Origin: Amycolatopsis sp. NBC_01488
GTDB taxonomy: Bacteria > Actinomycetota > Actinomycetes > Mycobacteriales > Pseudonocardiaceae
Reading direction: 5' to 3'
Length of the DNA: 64,000 nucleotides
NCBI RefSeq assembly: GCF_036227105.1
Contig: NZ_CP109434.1
Span: 625,001 to 689,000, forward strand
The first letter of the stretch is position 1, and every line of letters begins with the position of its first letter. The notes under the pieces were generated by a model. It saw only the letters and a program-made list of their open reading frames with translations, did no database searches and was not told the DNA's origin. Position numbers and translations under genes: made by a program. Shown one piece after another: positions 1-8,456 of the stretch.

Positions 1-579
1 GTGGCCGTCGGGGTCGGCGAAGAACGCCATCCACTCCTCGACGCCCGACTCGTGCCGGAAGATCAGGTGCGGTGCGCCGAGGAACTCGACACCCCGGCCG
101 CGCAGCGCGTCGTACGCCGCGTCGATGTCCGGGACGCGGAAGTAGAGCACCGACTCCGTGCCCTTCGGCTCGCCCGCGGTCAGGAACAACCGGACGCCGT
201 CGCAGTCGAAGAACGCCAAGTCGCCGAACGTGTACAGATGCGCGAGGCCGAGCACGTCGCCGTAGAACGCCTTCGCCCGGCCGAGATCCGCGACGGTCCG
301 CGACACCTGTCCGATCGGTCCCAGCACCGCCGCCTCCTCACCCGTCCGGCCGGCGAGCGCGCTGTCCGCCGGGGCGCCGCGCCACGCGCGCAGCTCGGCC
401 CGCCCGGCCAGGCCGAGCTTGCGGACGGCGTTGCCGACGTGGAACTTGACGGCGTCCCGGCTGGTGCCGCGCCGCCGGGCGATCTCGCCGTTGGTCAGGC
501 CGTGGCGGACCGCGTCGACCACCCGCCACTCGGCGGGGGTCAGCCGGTCGGGGTGCCGTGGCCTGCCGCGCTCGCCCAC
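1..579 (-). CDS. LuxR-type HTH fused to VOC (glyoxalase-like) domain, partial at left edge
   Basis: Partial gene running off the left edge; 193 codons are visible and no stop is reached. The N-terminus is a LuxR/GerE helix-turn-helix (about residues 12-60; LTPAEWRVVDAV, then GEIARRRGTSRDAVKFHV), followed by a linker and a vicinal-oxygen-chelate domain from about residue 85 (GQVSRTVADLGRAKAFY, later EEWMAFFADPDGH). VOC domains bind metal or small molecules, so this may be a one-component ligand-responsive regulator; that role is inference. The start is GTG at 579. No Shine-Dalgarno is seen, but TATCGT lies 6 nt upstream, fitting a leaderless transcript. Ligand and targets are unknown. Confidence 0.82.
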   Translation of the reverse strand, partial: MGERGRPRHPDRLTPAEWRVVDAVRHGLTNGEIARRRGTSRDAVKFHVGNAVRKLGLAGRAELRAWRGAPADSALAGRTGEEAAVLGPIGQVSRTVADLGRAKAFYGDVLGLAHLYTFGDLAFFDCDGVRLFLTAGEPKGTESVLYFRVPDIDAAYDALRGRGVEFLGAPHLIFRHESGVEEWMAFFADPDGH

Positions 580-608
580 GCGCCGACGATAGCCCCGGAT
601 CCGCCGAA

Positions 609-1379
609 TTACCCTCCCCCGCCGAACCGCGCCTCGACGCTGCCGAGCGCGCCGAAGTCCGCGACGACGTGGCCGCCGGCGTGGATCGGGCACGGCGGGG
701 TCGCCGTCCCGGTCGTCACGACGTCGCCGGGGCGCAGCGAGCGGCCGTGGCGGGGCAGCTCCATGGCCAGCCAGTGCAGGGCCAGCCGCGGGTCGCCGAG
801 CACCAGGCTGCCGCTGCCGCGCGAGAACTCCTGGCCGTCGGCGTGCAGGACGACCGGCCGGCGCGGCAGGTCCAGGTCGCGCCAGCCCGGTACCGGGCGC
901 CCCTCGACGAACCGGCCGGCGCACGCGACGTCGGCCAGCAGCTGCGGGCCGCCCGCGTGCCGGTGGTCGGCGTAGCGGCTGTCGGGCATCTCCAGCGCGA
1001 GGAACATCGTGTCGACGGCGTCGAGCACCGCGGTCAGCGACGGCGACAGCCCGGGGTCGGCCTTGAGCCGGAAGGCGAACTCGGGCTCGGCGACGCCCAT
1101 GGTCATGGTGTCGGCCGGCACCGGCTCGCCCTCGGCGTGGCGGAACCGCTCGAACATCACGCCCGGCAACGGGCCCGGGACGTCGAGGTACTGCCGGGCG
1201 TACGCGGTGGTGGCGGCGATCTTCCAGCCGGACACCGGCCCGGCCAGCTCGGCGAGCGCCGCCTGCGCGGCCATCCCTTCGGCGAGGTCGCGCGGGCGGG
1301 CGTCGGCCGGAAGACCGTCGAGGCGCTTCCCGGTCCGCCACGCGTCCCAGATGAGTTCTGCCGCCCGCTCTCGGTTCAC
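609..1379 (-). CDS. 2-keto-4-pentenoate hydratase / fumarylacetoacetate hydrolase-family enzyme
   Basis: A 256-residue protein matching the MhpD/FAH-like hydratase fold: an acidic metal-site segment near residue 98 (MGVAEPEFAFRLK), the ALEMPDSRY stretch, and a C-terminal GDVVTTGTATPP motif. Family members hydrate 2-oxo-pent-4-enoates in meta-cleavage aromatic degradation or decarboxylate oxalocrotonate. No other meta-cleavage gene is nearby, so the substrate is open. The start is GTG (read from plus-strand CAC at 1377-1379); a GGGAGC stands too close to be a good ribosome site. It lies 29 nt upstream of the LuxR-VOC gene on the same strand and may share its context. Confidence 0.8.
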   Translation of the reverse strand: MNRERAAELIWDAWRTGKRLDGLPADARPRDLAEGMAAQAALAELAGPVSGWKIAATTAYARQYLDVPGPLPGVMFERFRHAEGEPVPADTMTMGVAEPEFAFRLKADPGLSPSLTAVLDAVDTMFLALEMPDSRYADHRHAGGPQLLADVACAGRFVEGRPVPGWRDLDLPRRPVVLHADGQEFSRGSGSLVLGDPRLALHWLAMELPRHGRSLRPGDVVTTGTATPPCPIHAGGHVVADFGALGSVEARFGGGG

Positions 1380-1421
1380 GCTCCCGATCTTGCCAACTCC
1401 GAGGATCGGGTGTCGATCGGC

Positions 1422-3128
1422 TTACGGGTTCATCGCGTAGGCCCCGGAGAGCGCCCGAACCCGTACCCAGACGTTCTCGAAGCGTTCGGCGTCCACCACC
1501 GGCTTGCGCACGGCGGCCAGTGCGATCGCCTGCTGGGCTTCGGTGGAACTCGCCTTGCCGTTGAGGTCGATCGCCGCGGCGCTGAAGTCCTGCACCAGCA
1601 CCGCGAAGATCTGGTCGACGACCTCGTCGTCCAGGCCGGTGATCCGGGCCTGCTCGAGGACCAGCTGGCCGTACACGATGAGCGTGAACAGCTCGGTGAG
1701 CGCGAGCCCGAAGTCGAGGTCGGCCTGCTGGGCCTCGTCCGGCGCGGCCTCCGTCAGCAGCTTGACCAGGTAGCCGGCCTGCTCGGTGAACCGCGCGACG
1801 TTCGGGATGCCCGCGGCCTCGGCGTAGGCGGTCTTCCAGTCGTGGAAGCGGATCTTCGACAGCCCGCGCGCCGGGCCCTGGCGGAAGAGGAACTCGTCGT
1901 CGGCCGCGTCGGTGCGGGTCGGGACTGGCGCGTACTCCTGCGGCGCGAAGAGGTACGCGGGCATGAACTTCGCGATCAGCGCGAGGTTCACCGCCACCGT
2001 GCCTTCGAGCTTGGGCAGGCCGTCGATGTCGTTCTTGGACATCGCGAGGTACGTGTCGGCTTCGAAGCCCTTGGCCGCGACGACGTCGGCGACCAGCCCG
2101 ATCACCTTCTGCGCCTCGGTCGTCACCTTCATCTTGGTGATCGGGTTGAAGAGCAGGTAGCGGCGATCTTCGGCGTGAGCGCTGCGGAAGTAGTCGACGG
2201 CACGGTCGGAGAACAGCTTCATCGCGGTCAGTCGCGCGTAGGCCTCGACGAACTCGCGGCGCACGTGCGGGAAGTTCGTGACGGGCTTGCCGTACAGGAC
2301 CCGGTTGTGCGCGTGGGTGATGGCCTCGTACAGCGAGTGCGTCGCCATGCCGATGCCGCCGAAGCAGAGGTTGAACTTGCCGATGTTGACGGTGTTCAGC
2401 GCGGCGCTGAAGGCCTCGGCGCCGACGTGCAGGATGTCGTCGGCGTGCACCGGGTAGTCCTCGAGCCGGAACTCGGCGACGTACATCTGCGACGGCACGA
2501 CGTTCTTCACCACGTGGTAGTTCGGGTGCTCGGAGTCGGCGTAGAAGAAGACGTACTGGTCGGGACCCTCGACGCCGTCGATGCGGCCGAAGACCGACAC
2601 CGTGCGCGCGCAGTTGCCGTTGCCGATGTAGTACTTCGAGCCGGTGGCGCGGTAGCCGTCGCCGTCCTTCGTGAGCACCAGGTCGGAGGAGTAGATGTCG
2701 GCGCCGTGGTCCTTTTCGGACAGTCCGAACGCGCCGACGCCGCCCGCGTCGAGTGCGGCGGCCGCGCGCTCGCGTGCCGCGGCGTTGGCGCTCTGCCACA
2801 CCGGGCCGAGGCCGAGGATGGTGACCTGCCAGGGATACCAGTAATTCAGGCCGTAGAAGCCGAGGATTTCCGACAGCGCGGCGACGCGGGCGGTGTCCCA
2901 GCGCTTGTCGGGGTTGCCACCGGCGTTCGCGGACGGCGTCAGGAAGGTCGAGAACAGGCCTTCCTTGCCCGCGAACTCGAGGAAGTCCGCGTAGAAGGTG
3001 CGGGCGTGGTAGTCCTCGGTCAGCTTCCCCTTGCCGCGCTGCTCGAACCAGTCGATGGTCGCCCGGAGCAGCCGGCGCGTCTCCGCGTCGAAGTGGGCCG
3101 GGTCGTACTCGTGCGGGTTCAGCAGCAT
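1422..3128 (-). CDS. Acyl-CoA dehydrogenase
   Basis: A 568-residue flavoprotein of the long acyl-CoA dehydrogenase type. Visible family signatures are GAFGLSEKDHGADIYSS around residues 155-171 (FAD/substrate loop) and GSKYYIGNGN just after, then the helical C-terminal half with GGIGMATHSLYEA. It oxidises an acyl-CoA to the enoyl-CoA with FAD; chain preference cannot be read. The ATG at 3128 is chosen over an in-frame upstream start because GAGGAGG lies 8 nt before it. A perfect palindrome sits 16 nt upstream, suggesting TetR-type lipid-responsive repression. It is divergent from the helicase. Confidence 0.9.
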   Translation of the reverse strand: MLLNPHEYDPAHFDAETRRLLRATIDWFEQRGKGKLTEDYHARTFYADFLEFAGKEGLFSTFLTPSANAGGNPDKRWDTARVAALSEILGFYGLNYWYPWQVTILGLGPVWQSANAAARERAAAALDAGGVGAFGLSEKDHGADIYSSDLVLTKDGDGYRATGSKYYIGNGNCARTVSVFGRIDGVEGPDQYVFFYADSEHPNYHVVKNVVPSQMYVAEFRLEDYPVHADDILHVGAEAFSAALNTVNIGKFNLCFGGIGMATHSLYEAITHAHNRVLYGKPVTNFPHVRREFVEAYARLTAMKLFSDRAVDYFRSAHAEDRRYLLFNPITKMKVTTEAQKVIGLVADVVAAKGFEADTYLAMSKNDIDGLPKLEGTVAVNLALIAKFMPAYLFAPQEYAPVPTRTDAADDEFLFRQGPARGLSKIRFHDWKTAYAEAAGIPNVARFTEQAGYLVKLLTEAAPDEAQQADLDFGLALTELFTLIVYGQLVLEQARITGLDDEVVDQIFAVLVQDFSAAAIDLNGKASSTEAQQAIALAAVRKPVVDAERFENVWVRVRALSGAYAMNP

Positions 3129-3144
3129 GGGTGAGCCTCCTCGA

Positions 3145-3158
3145 TTACCGACCGGTAA
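3145..3158. promoter_or_regulatory. Palindromic operator candidate upstream of acyl-CoA dehydrogenase
   Basis: TTACCG-AC-CGGTAA, perfect 6-bp arms around a 2-bp centre, just 5' of the ribosome site of the acyl-CoA dehydrogenase. Its shape is typical of TetR-family sites that control fatty-acid genes in actinobacteria. The regulator is not obviously encoded beside it; the TetR at 25130-25756 is far away. Confidence 0.55.
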
Positions 3159-3363
3159 CTTAGCAAGCCCCCCGAGTGCGGGCAATCTCACTAGGGGTAC
3201 GTCACTCGCGTTCGGTACACTGATCATGCGGGCCGCTCAGTTCTGCCTCGGCCCGCTGCTGTTGTCGACTACCACGCGCCGCGGCCGTTGACCGGTCTGC
3301 GCCGGGCAGGACAACCCTTCTCAGGTAATGGAGACCAGGGCGCTCGCACGCCCGCATGCACTT

Positions 3364-4935
3364 ATGAGCACTTTCGCTGAACTCGGCCTGCCCACGACCC
3401 TGGTGACCGCGCTGGCCACCCAGGGCGTCACCGAGCCGTTCCCCATCCAGGCGGCGACCCTGCCGCACACCCTCGCCGGGCGTGACGTGCTCGGCCGCGG
3501 CCGGACCGGCTCCGGCAAGACCTACGGCTTCGTCCTGCCCGTACTCGCTCGCCTGTCGGCAGGACCGACGCGGCGCAAGCCGGGCCGTCCCCGCGCGCTG
3601 ATCCTGGCGCCGACGCGTGAGCTCGCGACGCAGATCGAGGCGTCGATCCTGCCGCTGGCGAAGCCGCTGGGCCTCAAGACGACCACGATCTTCGGCGGCG
3701 TCAGCGCGAACCCGCAGATCACGAAGCTGCGTGACGGCGTCGACATCGTCGTCGCCTGCCCCGGCCGGCTCGCCGACCACATGCGCTCCGGGCACGTGAA
3801 GCTCGACGCCATCGAGATCACCGTCCTCGACGAGGCCGACCACATGGCGGACCTGGGCTTCCTGCCCGAGGTGCGCCGGATCATGGACCAGACGCCGTCG
3901 CGCGGGCAGCGGATGCTGTTCTCCGCGACCCTGGACAACGGCGTCGACGTGCTGGTCAAGCGCTTCATGAACGACCCGATCACGCACAGCGTCGACTCGG
4001 CGCAGTCGCCGGTGTCGACGATGGAGCACCATGTCCTGCACCTCGAGGAGACCCACCGGTTGCCGGTGCTGGTCGACCTGACCGCGGCGCCGGGCCGCAC
4101 GCTGGTCTTCACCCGGACGAAGAGCCGCGCGAAGGCGCTGACGCGCAAGCTCGTGGCGTCCGGCGTCCCGGCGGTGGAGCTGCACGGCAACCTCGGCCAG
4201 AACGCGCGGACACGCAACCTCGAGGCGTTCTCTTCCGGCGCCGCGAAGACGCTGGTCGCGACGGACATCGCGGCCCGCGGCATCCACGTCGACGACGTCC
4301 GGCTGGTCATCCACGCCGACCCGCCGGTCGAGCACAAGGCGTACCTGCACCGCTCGGGCCGCACGGCGCGCGCGGGCGCGTCGGGCACGGTGGTCACGCT
4401 GATGACGGACGCGCAGGTCCGCGACGTGCGCGACCTGACCCGCAAGGCGGGCATCAAGCCGACGACGACCCAGCTCGGCCCGGGTCACCCGCTGCTGGCG
4501 GAGCTGGCCCCGGGCGAGCGGTCCTTCACGGCGTCGCCGAAGAAGCCGCCGGTGGACAACCGTCCGAAGAAGGTCACGGCGACCGGCGCGGCCCCGGGCG
4601 GCGGCCGTGGCCGTCGTGGCGCGCCTGCCACTCCGAAGGAGAACCGAGGCGGCCAGCGTGCGCGCGCGAACGGCCAGGAGCAGGCCTGGGCGGCCGCCCA
4701 GGAGAAGTCCGGTGGCCGCCGGTCGGGGGCCGCTTCGGGTGGCTCGCGACGCTCCGGCGCACCGGCCGCTTCGGGCGGTGCGCGCCGGTCGGGGGCCGCT
4801 TCCGGCGGTGCCCGTCGATCCGGCGCGCCCGCCGCTTCGGGCGGCTCGTCCCGGTCGGGCGCACCGGCCACCGGCAACCGCGGCGCGGCGGCCTTCTCGT
4901 CCGGCACCCGCGCGGGCTCCCGCCGGGGCCGCTGA
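3364..4935 (+). CDS. DEAD-box ATP-dependent RNA helicase
   Basis: About 523 residues. Helicase motifs appear in order: Q motif (GVTEPFPIQ), motif I GRGRTGSGKT, Ia APTRELATQ, motif II VLDEADHMADLGF, motif III FSATLD, and motif VI HRSGRTARAG. The last 140 residues or so are a basic Ser/Gly/Ala/Arg-rich tail with short repeats, as in many actinobacterial cold-shock helicases, likely for RNA binding. The start at ATG 3364 puts MSTFAELGLP at the N-terminus, matching the family; an in-frame ATG at 3328 is possible, and neither has a strong ribosome site. A terminator hairpin follows the stop. Confidence 0.93.
   Translation: MSTFAELGLPTTLVTALATQGVTEPFPIQAATLPHTLAGRDVLGRGRTGSGKTYGFVLPVLARLSAGPTRRKPGRPRALILAPTRELATQIEASILPLAKPLGLKTTTIFGGVSANPQITKLRDGVDIVVACPGRLADHMRSGHVKLDAIEITVLDEADHMADLGFLPEVRRIMDQTPSRGQRMLFSATLDNGVDVLVKRFMNDPITHSVDSAQSPVSTMEHHVLHLEETHRLPVLVDLTAAPGRTLVFTRTKSRAKALTRKLVASGVPAVELHGNLGQNARTRNLEAFSSGAAKTLVATDIAARGIHVDDVRLVIHADPPVEHKAYLHRSGRTARAGASGTVVTLMTDAQVRDVRDLTRKAGIKPTTTQLGPGHPLLAELAPGERSFTASPKKPPVDNRPKKVTATGAAPGGGRGRRGAPATPKENRGGQRARANGQEQAWAAAQEKSGGRRSGAASGGSRRSGAPAASGGARRSGAASGGARRSGAPAASGGSSRSGAPATGNRGAAAFSSGTRAGSRRGR
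4717..4868 (+). repeat. Short tandem repeats in helicase tail
   Basis: Imperfect repeats coding for (R)RSGA(A/P)(A)SGG units, five to six copies, alternating shorter and longer versions. They lie wholly inside the helicase reading frame and give a low-complexity basic tail; slippage here would change tail length. Confidence 0.6.
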
Positions 4936-4956
4936 CCCCACCTGCACCGCACGCGG

Positions 4957-4977
4957 CCCCGGACCTGCCGTCCGGGG
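4957..4977 (+). terminator. Terminator hairpin after helicase
   Basis: CCCCGGA, 7-nt loop, TCCGGGG; 21 nt after the helicase stop. No U-tract, as usual in high-GC actinobacteria. Confidence 0.55.
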
Positions 4978-5150
4978 TCGCGTCGTCTCCGGAAGGCGGC
5001 GAAGCGTGCGCGCGCCAGTCGGGGCCACCCCGACGGTTGCCGACACTCCGGCCGCCTTGAGCGGACCCCCTCCCAGCCGGGCAAGCGCGGCGCCGCCGCA
5101 CCCGACCCCGGAAAGCGGCGCGGCGGCGAGGCGCGTGCGATGCTCTCGGC

Positions 5151-5519
5151 ATGGAGGACACGGACCTGGTGCAGACCGGCATCGGCCTGCTGGCGTCGGT
5201 TTACCGGCTTCGCCAGAACCTGCTCGCCGGCGGTGGCGAGGCCGGGTCGAGTGGCTATCCCGAGCTGCTCGAGGGGGCCCTCGACTTCACCATGACCGCG
5301 GACTCCGCCGTCCCGCCGGAGTACGCCGCCGAGGTCCAGGATGTCGTCAAGCAGGCCGTCGACGAACTGGCCCGGCGTCAGGAGGCGGTCCTGCGGGGGC
5401 TGCTGATGGGGTTCGTCAAGATCGTCGAAGCCTACGAGGACCACCACCCCGGGACCGACGTCCTGCAGCTGCTCCAGCAGCTCTCCCTCGAGGTCGCCAC
5501 CGAGCCGCCGGAGGAGTGA
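5151..5519 (+). CDS. Small acidic hypothetical protein
   Basis: 122 residues, acidic and mostly helical, with no signal peptide, membrane segment or recognised domain. The middle reads YAAEVQDVVKQAVDELARR and could form an amphipathic helix. No Shine-Dalgarno is evident; GATGCT stands 6 nt before the ATG, as in other leaderless-type starts here. It ends 2 nt from the convergent SMP-30 gene. Function unknown; codon usage is typical of the window, so it is probably a real gene. Confidence 0.6.
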   Translation: MEDTDLVQTGIGLLASVYRLRQNLLAGGGEAGSSGYPELLEGALDFTMTADSAVPPEYAAEVQDVVKQAVDELARRQEAVLRGLLMGFVKIVEAYEDHHPGTDVLQLLQQLSLEVATEPPEE

Positions 5520-5521
5520 CC

Positions 5522-6340
5522 TCACGCACGGCCGACGCCGACCGGGTGCGCCAGGAGCTGCCCCGTCCGGTCCGCCGCCGTGCCCACCCCCTCGATGCCA
5601 CGCCACTCCTGCGTCACCACGTACAACGTGTCCTCGCTCAGCGCGCACGCGAAACACCCGTGGTCGAAAGCCAGCCGCTCCAGCACCTCGCCACCCGCAC
5701 GGACGCGGGTGCACGAACGTCCCGGCACGTCGGACACCCACACCGCGCCCGAGGCGTCGAGGGCGATCCCGTCCGGGACCCCCTTGCCGAGGTCCGCCCA
5801 CACCCGGCGGCCCGACAACCCGCCGTCCGGTAGCACCGAGAACGCCGTCAGCCGGTTCGCGTACGACTCCGCCACGATCAGCGTCGCGCCGTCCGGGGTC
5901 AGCGCCATGCCGTTGCCGAACGCGATGTCCGAGGCCACTTCGCGCACCGAGCCCGCCCGGCTGACGTGCAGGATCGCCCCCGGCCGGTACTCCTCCCCCG
6001 CCATCAGGTCGAAGCCGCCGCCGTTGACGTAGCAGCCGCCGTCGCGCGCCACCACGATCTCGTTGAAGCCGGTGCCGCCCAGCTCGGCGTGGGTCGCCGG
6101 TCCGGACGGCGTGAGCCGCAGCAGCAAGCCGTCCGACGAGGACACGACCAGGGGCTGCCCGTCCAGGAAGTCGAAGCACATCGGCATCGTCGGGAAGTCC
6201 GCGCGGAACACGACCTCGCGCTGTCCTGACGGCGTGACCGCGACGATCTCGTGCGCGAGCCAGTCGGCGAACCACAGTCGCCCGTCGTGCCAGCGCGGGG
6301 ACTCCCCGAACGCGATGCCCGCCAGCACCACCGCCGTCAT
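5522..6340 (-). CDS. SMP-30/gluconolactonase-family protein
   Basis: 272 residues forming a six-bladed propeller typical of SMP-30/regucalcin/LRE lactonases: GIAFGESPRWHDGRLWFADW at the N-terminus (metal Glu in GESPRW), FGNGMALTPDG in the middle, and VPDGIALDASGAVWV later. Family members hydrolyse sugar or aromatic lactones using a divalent metal. The ATG overlaps the stop of the DUF1761 gene (ATGA), so the two are translationally coupled. No signal peptide, hence cytosolic. Substrate not predictable. Confidence 0.88.
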   Translation of the reverse strand: MTAVVLAGIAFGESPRWHDGRLWFADWLAHEIVAVTPSGQREVVFRADFPTMPMCFDFLDGQPLVVSSSDGLLLRLTPSGPATHAELGGTGFNEIVVARDGGCYVNGGGFDLMAGEEYRPGAILHVSRAGSVREVASDIAFGNGMALTPDGATLIVAESYANRLTAFSVLPDGGLSGRRVWADLGKGVPDGIALDASGAVWVSDVPGRSCTRVRAGGEVLERLAFDHGCFACALSEDTLYVVTQEWRGIEGVGTAADRTGQLLAHPVGVGRA

Positions 6341-6702
6341 CGCCACACCCCCAGCACCGTCGCCACGACCACGATCTTCACCAGCCAGTCGCCCGCGTGC
6401 AACGCGGCCAAGCACACCGGGACGCGCTCGTGCAGCACCGAGCCCGCCAGGATGGTCAGCGGGAAGCCCGCCCAGACCAGCGCCGCCAGGCTCCAGGCCG
6501 GCCAGGACGTGCCCGCGGCCAGCACCACGAAGACCACCACCAGGACCAGCGTCCGCCCGAACTCCGCGCCCAGCCGCCACGGAGACGGCCGCGCGGCCGC
6601 ACCCGCCGGGCTCAGCTCCGCCCAGACCCGTCCGAACGCCGTGTACCAGACCGCGCTCACCACGAACGCCGCCACCGAGGCCACCAGCACCGGGATCACC
6701 AT
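6337..6702 (-). CDS. DUF1761-type small membrane protein
   Basis: 121 residues with four hydrophobic segments. The N-terminus (VASVAAFVVSAVWYTAFGRVW) and the HAGDWLVKIVVVATVLGVW end resemble DUF1761 proteins. Its role is unknown. Its stop overlaps the start of the lactonase gene, so the pair is one operon. The ATG at 6702 is used. Confidence 0.7.
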   Translation of the reverse strand: MVIPVLVASVAAFVVSAVWYTAFGRVWAELSPAGAAARPSPWRLGAEFGRTLVLVVVFVVLAAGTSWPAWSLAALVWAGFPLTILAGSVLHERVPVCLAALHAGDWLVKIVVVATVLGVWR

Positions 6703-6774
6703 CGCCCGCTCCCTTCGTCGACTTGCGAAGGGGACGTCGAGGCCGGGAACCCGGCTTCGACATCAACCGGCGAA

Positions 6775-7659
6775 CTAAAGCGAAGAAGTCAGCCCGCGGG
6801 CTCGCAGCACCGCGCGCTCCAGCGGGCGGAACACCAGCAGCTCGATCCCGATGCCGACCAGCAGGATCAGGAAGATCGCCGCGATCACCGTCTCGATGCT
6901 GTTCAGCGACGACCCCTGGTTGAGGTACGCGCCGAGCCCGACGCCCAGCTGCGGCGACAGCGCGATCAGCTCCGCGGCCATCAGCGAGCGCCACGAGAAC
7001 GCCCAGCCCTGCTTCAGTCCGGCCAGGTATCCCGGCAGTGCGGCCGGCAGCAGGATGTGCCGGGCCGACGAGAGCCGGTTGGCGCCCATCACCTGGCCGA
7101 CGCGCGGCAGGATCGGCGGGATCTGGTCGATCCCGGACACCAGGCCGTTCGCGATCGACGGCACCGAACCGAGCAGGACGACGAAGTAGATCGCGCCGTC
7201 GTTGATGCCGAACCACAGGATCGCGGCGGGCACCCACGCCACCGACGGCAGGCTCTGCAGCCCGGTCAGCAGCGGCCCGATCGCCGCCCGCACCACGCGG
7301 ACCTTGGCCACGACCAGGCCCAGCGGCGTGCCGAGGACCACGCCGGCGAGGAAGCCGAGCGCGGCGCGGTGGACCGACGTCCAGACGAAGCCGAACACCT
7401 CGCCGGTGACGACGCGGCTCCAGAACTCGTCCCACACCGCGATCGGCGCGGGCAGCTGGGCCTCCGACCAGAACGCGGCCGCCCAGAGGATCTGCCAGAC
7501 GACGATCAGCAGGACGAGCGCGAGCACCGGCGGCAGGAACCCCCAGGCGAAGCGCTTCCAGAAGCTCGGACGGCGTTCACCGACCGGAGCGTCGAGCGAG
7601 TCCAGTCCGGCGCCGACCGCGTCGAGGTTCTCTTCGGCAGCCGAGTCAAGCTGCGGCAT
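6775..7659 (-). CDS. ABC transporter permease, sulfonate/nitrate/taurine type
   Basis: 294 residues, six predicted membrane helices, BPD_transp_1 fold. The coupling-loop region reads DQIPPILPRVGQVMGANRLSS, followed by the SLMAAELIA segment of SsuC/TauC/NrtB permeases. A 40-residue cytosolic N-terminus precedes the first helix. The start overlaps the end of the ATPase gene by 14 nt. It works with the ATPase and lipoprotein just upstream to import an organosulfur, nitrate or thiamine-precursor-like anion. Confidence 0.88.
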   Translation of the reverse strand: MPQLDSAAEENLDAVGAGLDSLDAPVGERRPSFWKRFAWGFLPPVLALVLLIVVWQILWAAAFWSEAQLPAPIAVWDEFWSRVVTGEVFGFVWTSVHRAALGFLAGVVLGTPLGLVVAKVRVVRAAIGPLLTGLQSLPSVAWVPAAILWFGINDGAIYFVVLLGSVPSIANGLVSGIDQIPPILPRVGQVMGANRLSSARHILLPAALPGYLAGLKQGWAFSWRSLMAAELIALSPQLGVGLGAYLNQGSSLNSIETVIAAIFLILLVGIGIELLVFRPLERAVLRARGLTSSL

Positions 7660-8437
7660 GGGTGCTGATCACCTCTCGCAGGTGCCCGGTGATCTCCTCG
7701 GTCAGCTCCTCGGCGTCGGCGAGCGGCACGTCCGTCCACTCGCGCACGACCTTGCCCGGCCGCGACGACAGGAGCACGACGCGCTGTCCGAGCCGGACGG
7801 CCTCGCGCACGTCGTGCGTCACGAACAGCACCGACGTGCCCGTGCTGCGGTAGACGCGCAGCAGCTCGCCCTGCAGGACGTCGCGCGTGATGGCGTCGAG
7901 CGCGGCGAACGGCTCGTCCATCAGCAGCAGCGCCTGCTCCGGGTCGCCGCCGACGCGCAGGGTCGCGGCGAGCGCGCGGGCCAGCGCGACCCGCTGGCGC
8001 ATCCCGCCGGACAGCTCGTGCGGCCGCTTGCCGCCCGCGCCGTTCAGCCGGACGAGGTCCAGCAGCTCGGCGGCCTTTTCGCGACGCTCGGCGCGCCCGA
8101 ACCCGGCCAGCCGCAGCGGCAGCTCCACGTTGCGGGCCGCGGTCAGCCACGGCATCAGCGCGGCCTCCTGGAACATGACCGCGGGCCGCGACGTGTTCAG
8201 CGTGATCTCCCCCGCCGACGGCGCGTCCAGCCCCGCGACCAGGTTCAGCAGCGTGCTCTTGCCGCAGCCGGACGCGCCGAGCAGGCAGACGAACTCGCCG
8301 GGCGCGACCGTGAGGTCCACGCCGTCGAGCGCGACGACCGCGCGGCCGGCCGGGCCGAACGCCTTGCGGACGCCGTCGAGCCGGACCGCGGTCGCGCCGG
8401 TGAAGCTGCTCCGGCCGGTCGGGAGGGTCGTGGTCAT
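7646..8437 (-). CDS. ABC transporter ATP-binding protein, SsuB/TauB type
   Basis: 263 residues with Walker A GASGCGKST, Q-loop MFQEAALMPW, signature LSGGMRQRVALARAL, and Walker B LLLMDEPFAALD followed by the H-loop VTHDVREA. The MPWLTAARNVELPL run after the Q-loop is typical of SsuB/TauB/NrtD. It is the middle gene of a three-gene importer, between the binding protein (19 nt upstream) and the permease (14-nt overlap). Confidence 0.9.
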   Translation of the reverse strand: MTTTLPTGRSSFTGATAVRLDGVRKAFGPAGRAVVALDGVDLTVAPGEFVCLLGASGCGKSTLLNLVAGLDAPSAGEITLNTSRPAVMFQEAALMPWLTAARNVELPLRLAGFGRAERREKAAELLDLVRLNGAGGKRPHELSGGMRQRVALARALAATLRVGGDPEQALLLMDEPFAALDAITRDVLQGELLRVYRSTGTSVLFVTHDVREAVRLGQRVVLLSSRPGKVVREWTDVPLADAEELTEEITGHLREVISTHAAA

Positions 8438-8456
8438 CGCTGGCTGCCTCTCGGGA

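Noticed and set aside
558..3134. 858-codon plus-strand open frame
   Set aside because: Antisense shadow of the hydratase and acyl-CoA dehydrogenase; Val/Arg/Asp-rich with no domain, as expected from high-GC opposite strands.
3202..5046. 614-codon minus-strand frame
   Set aside because: Antisense to the helicase; Arg-rich low complexity.
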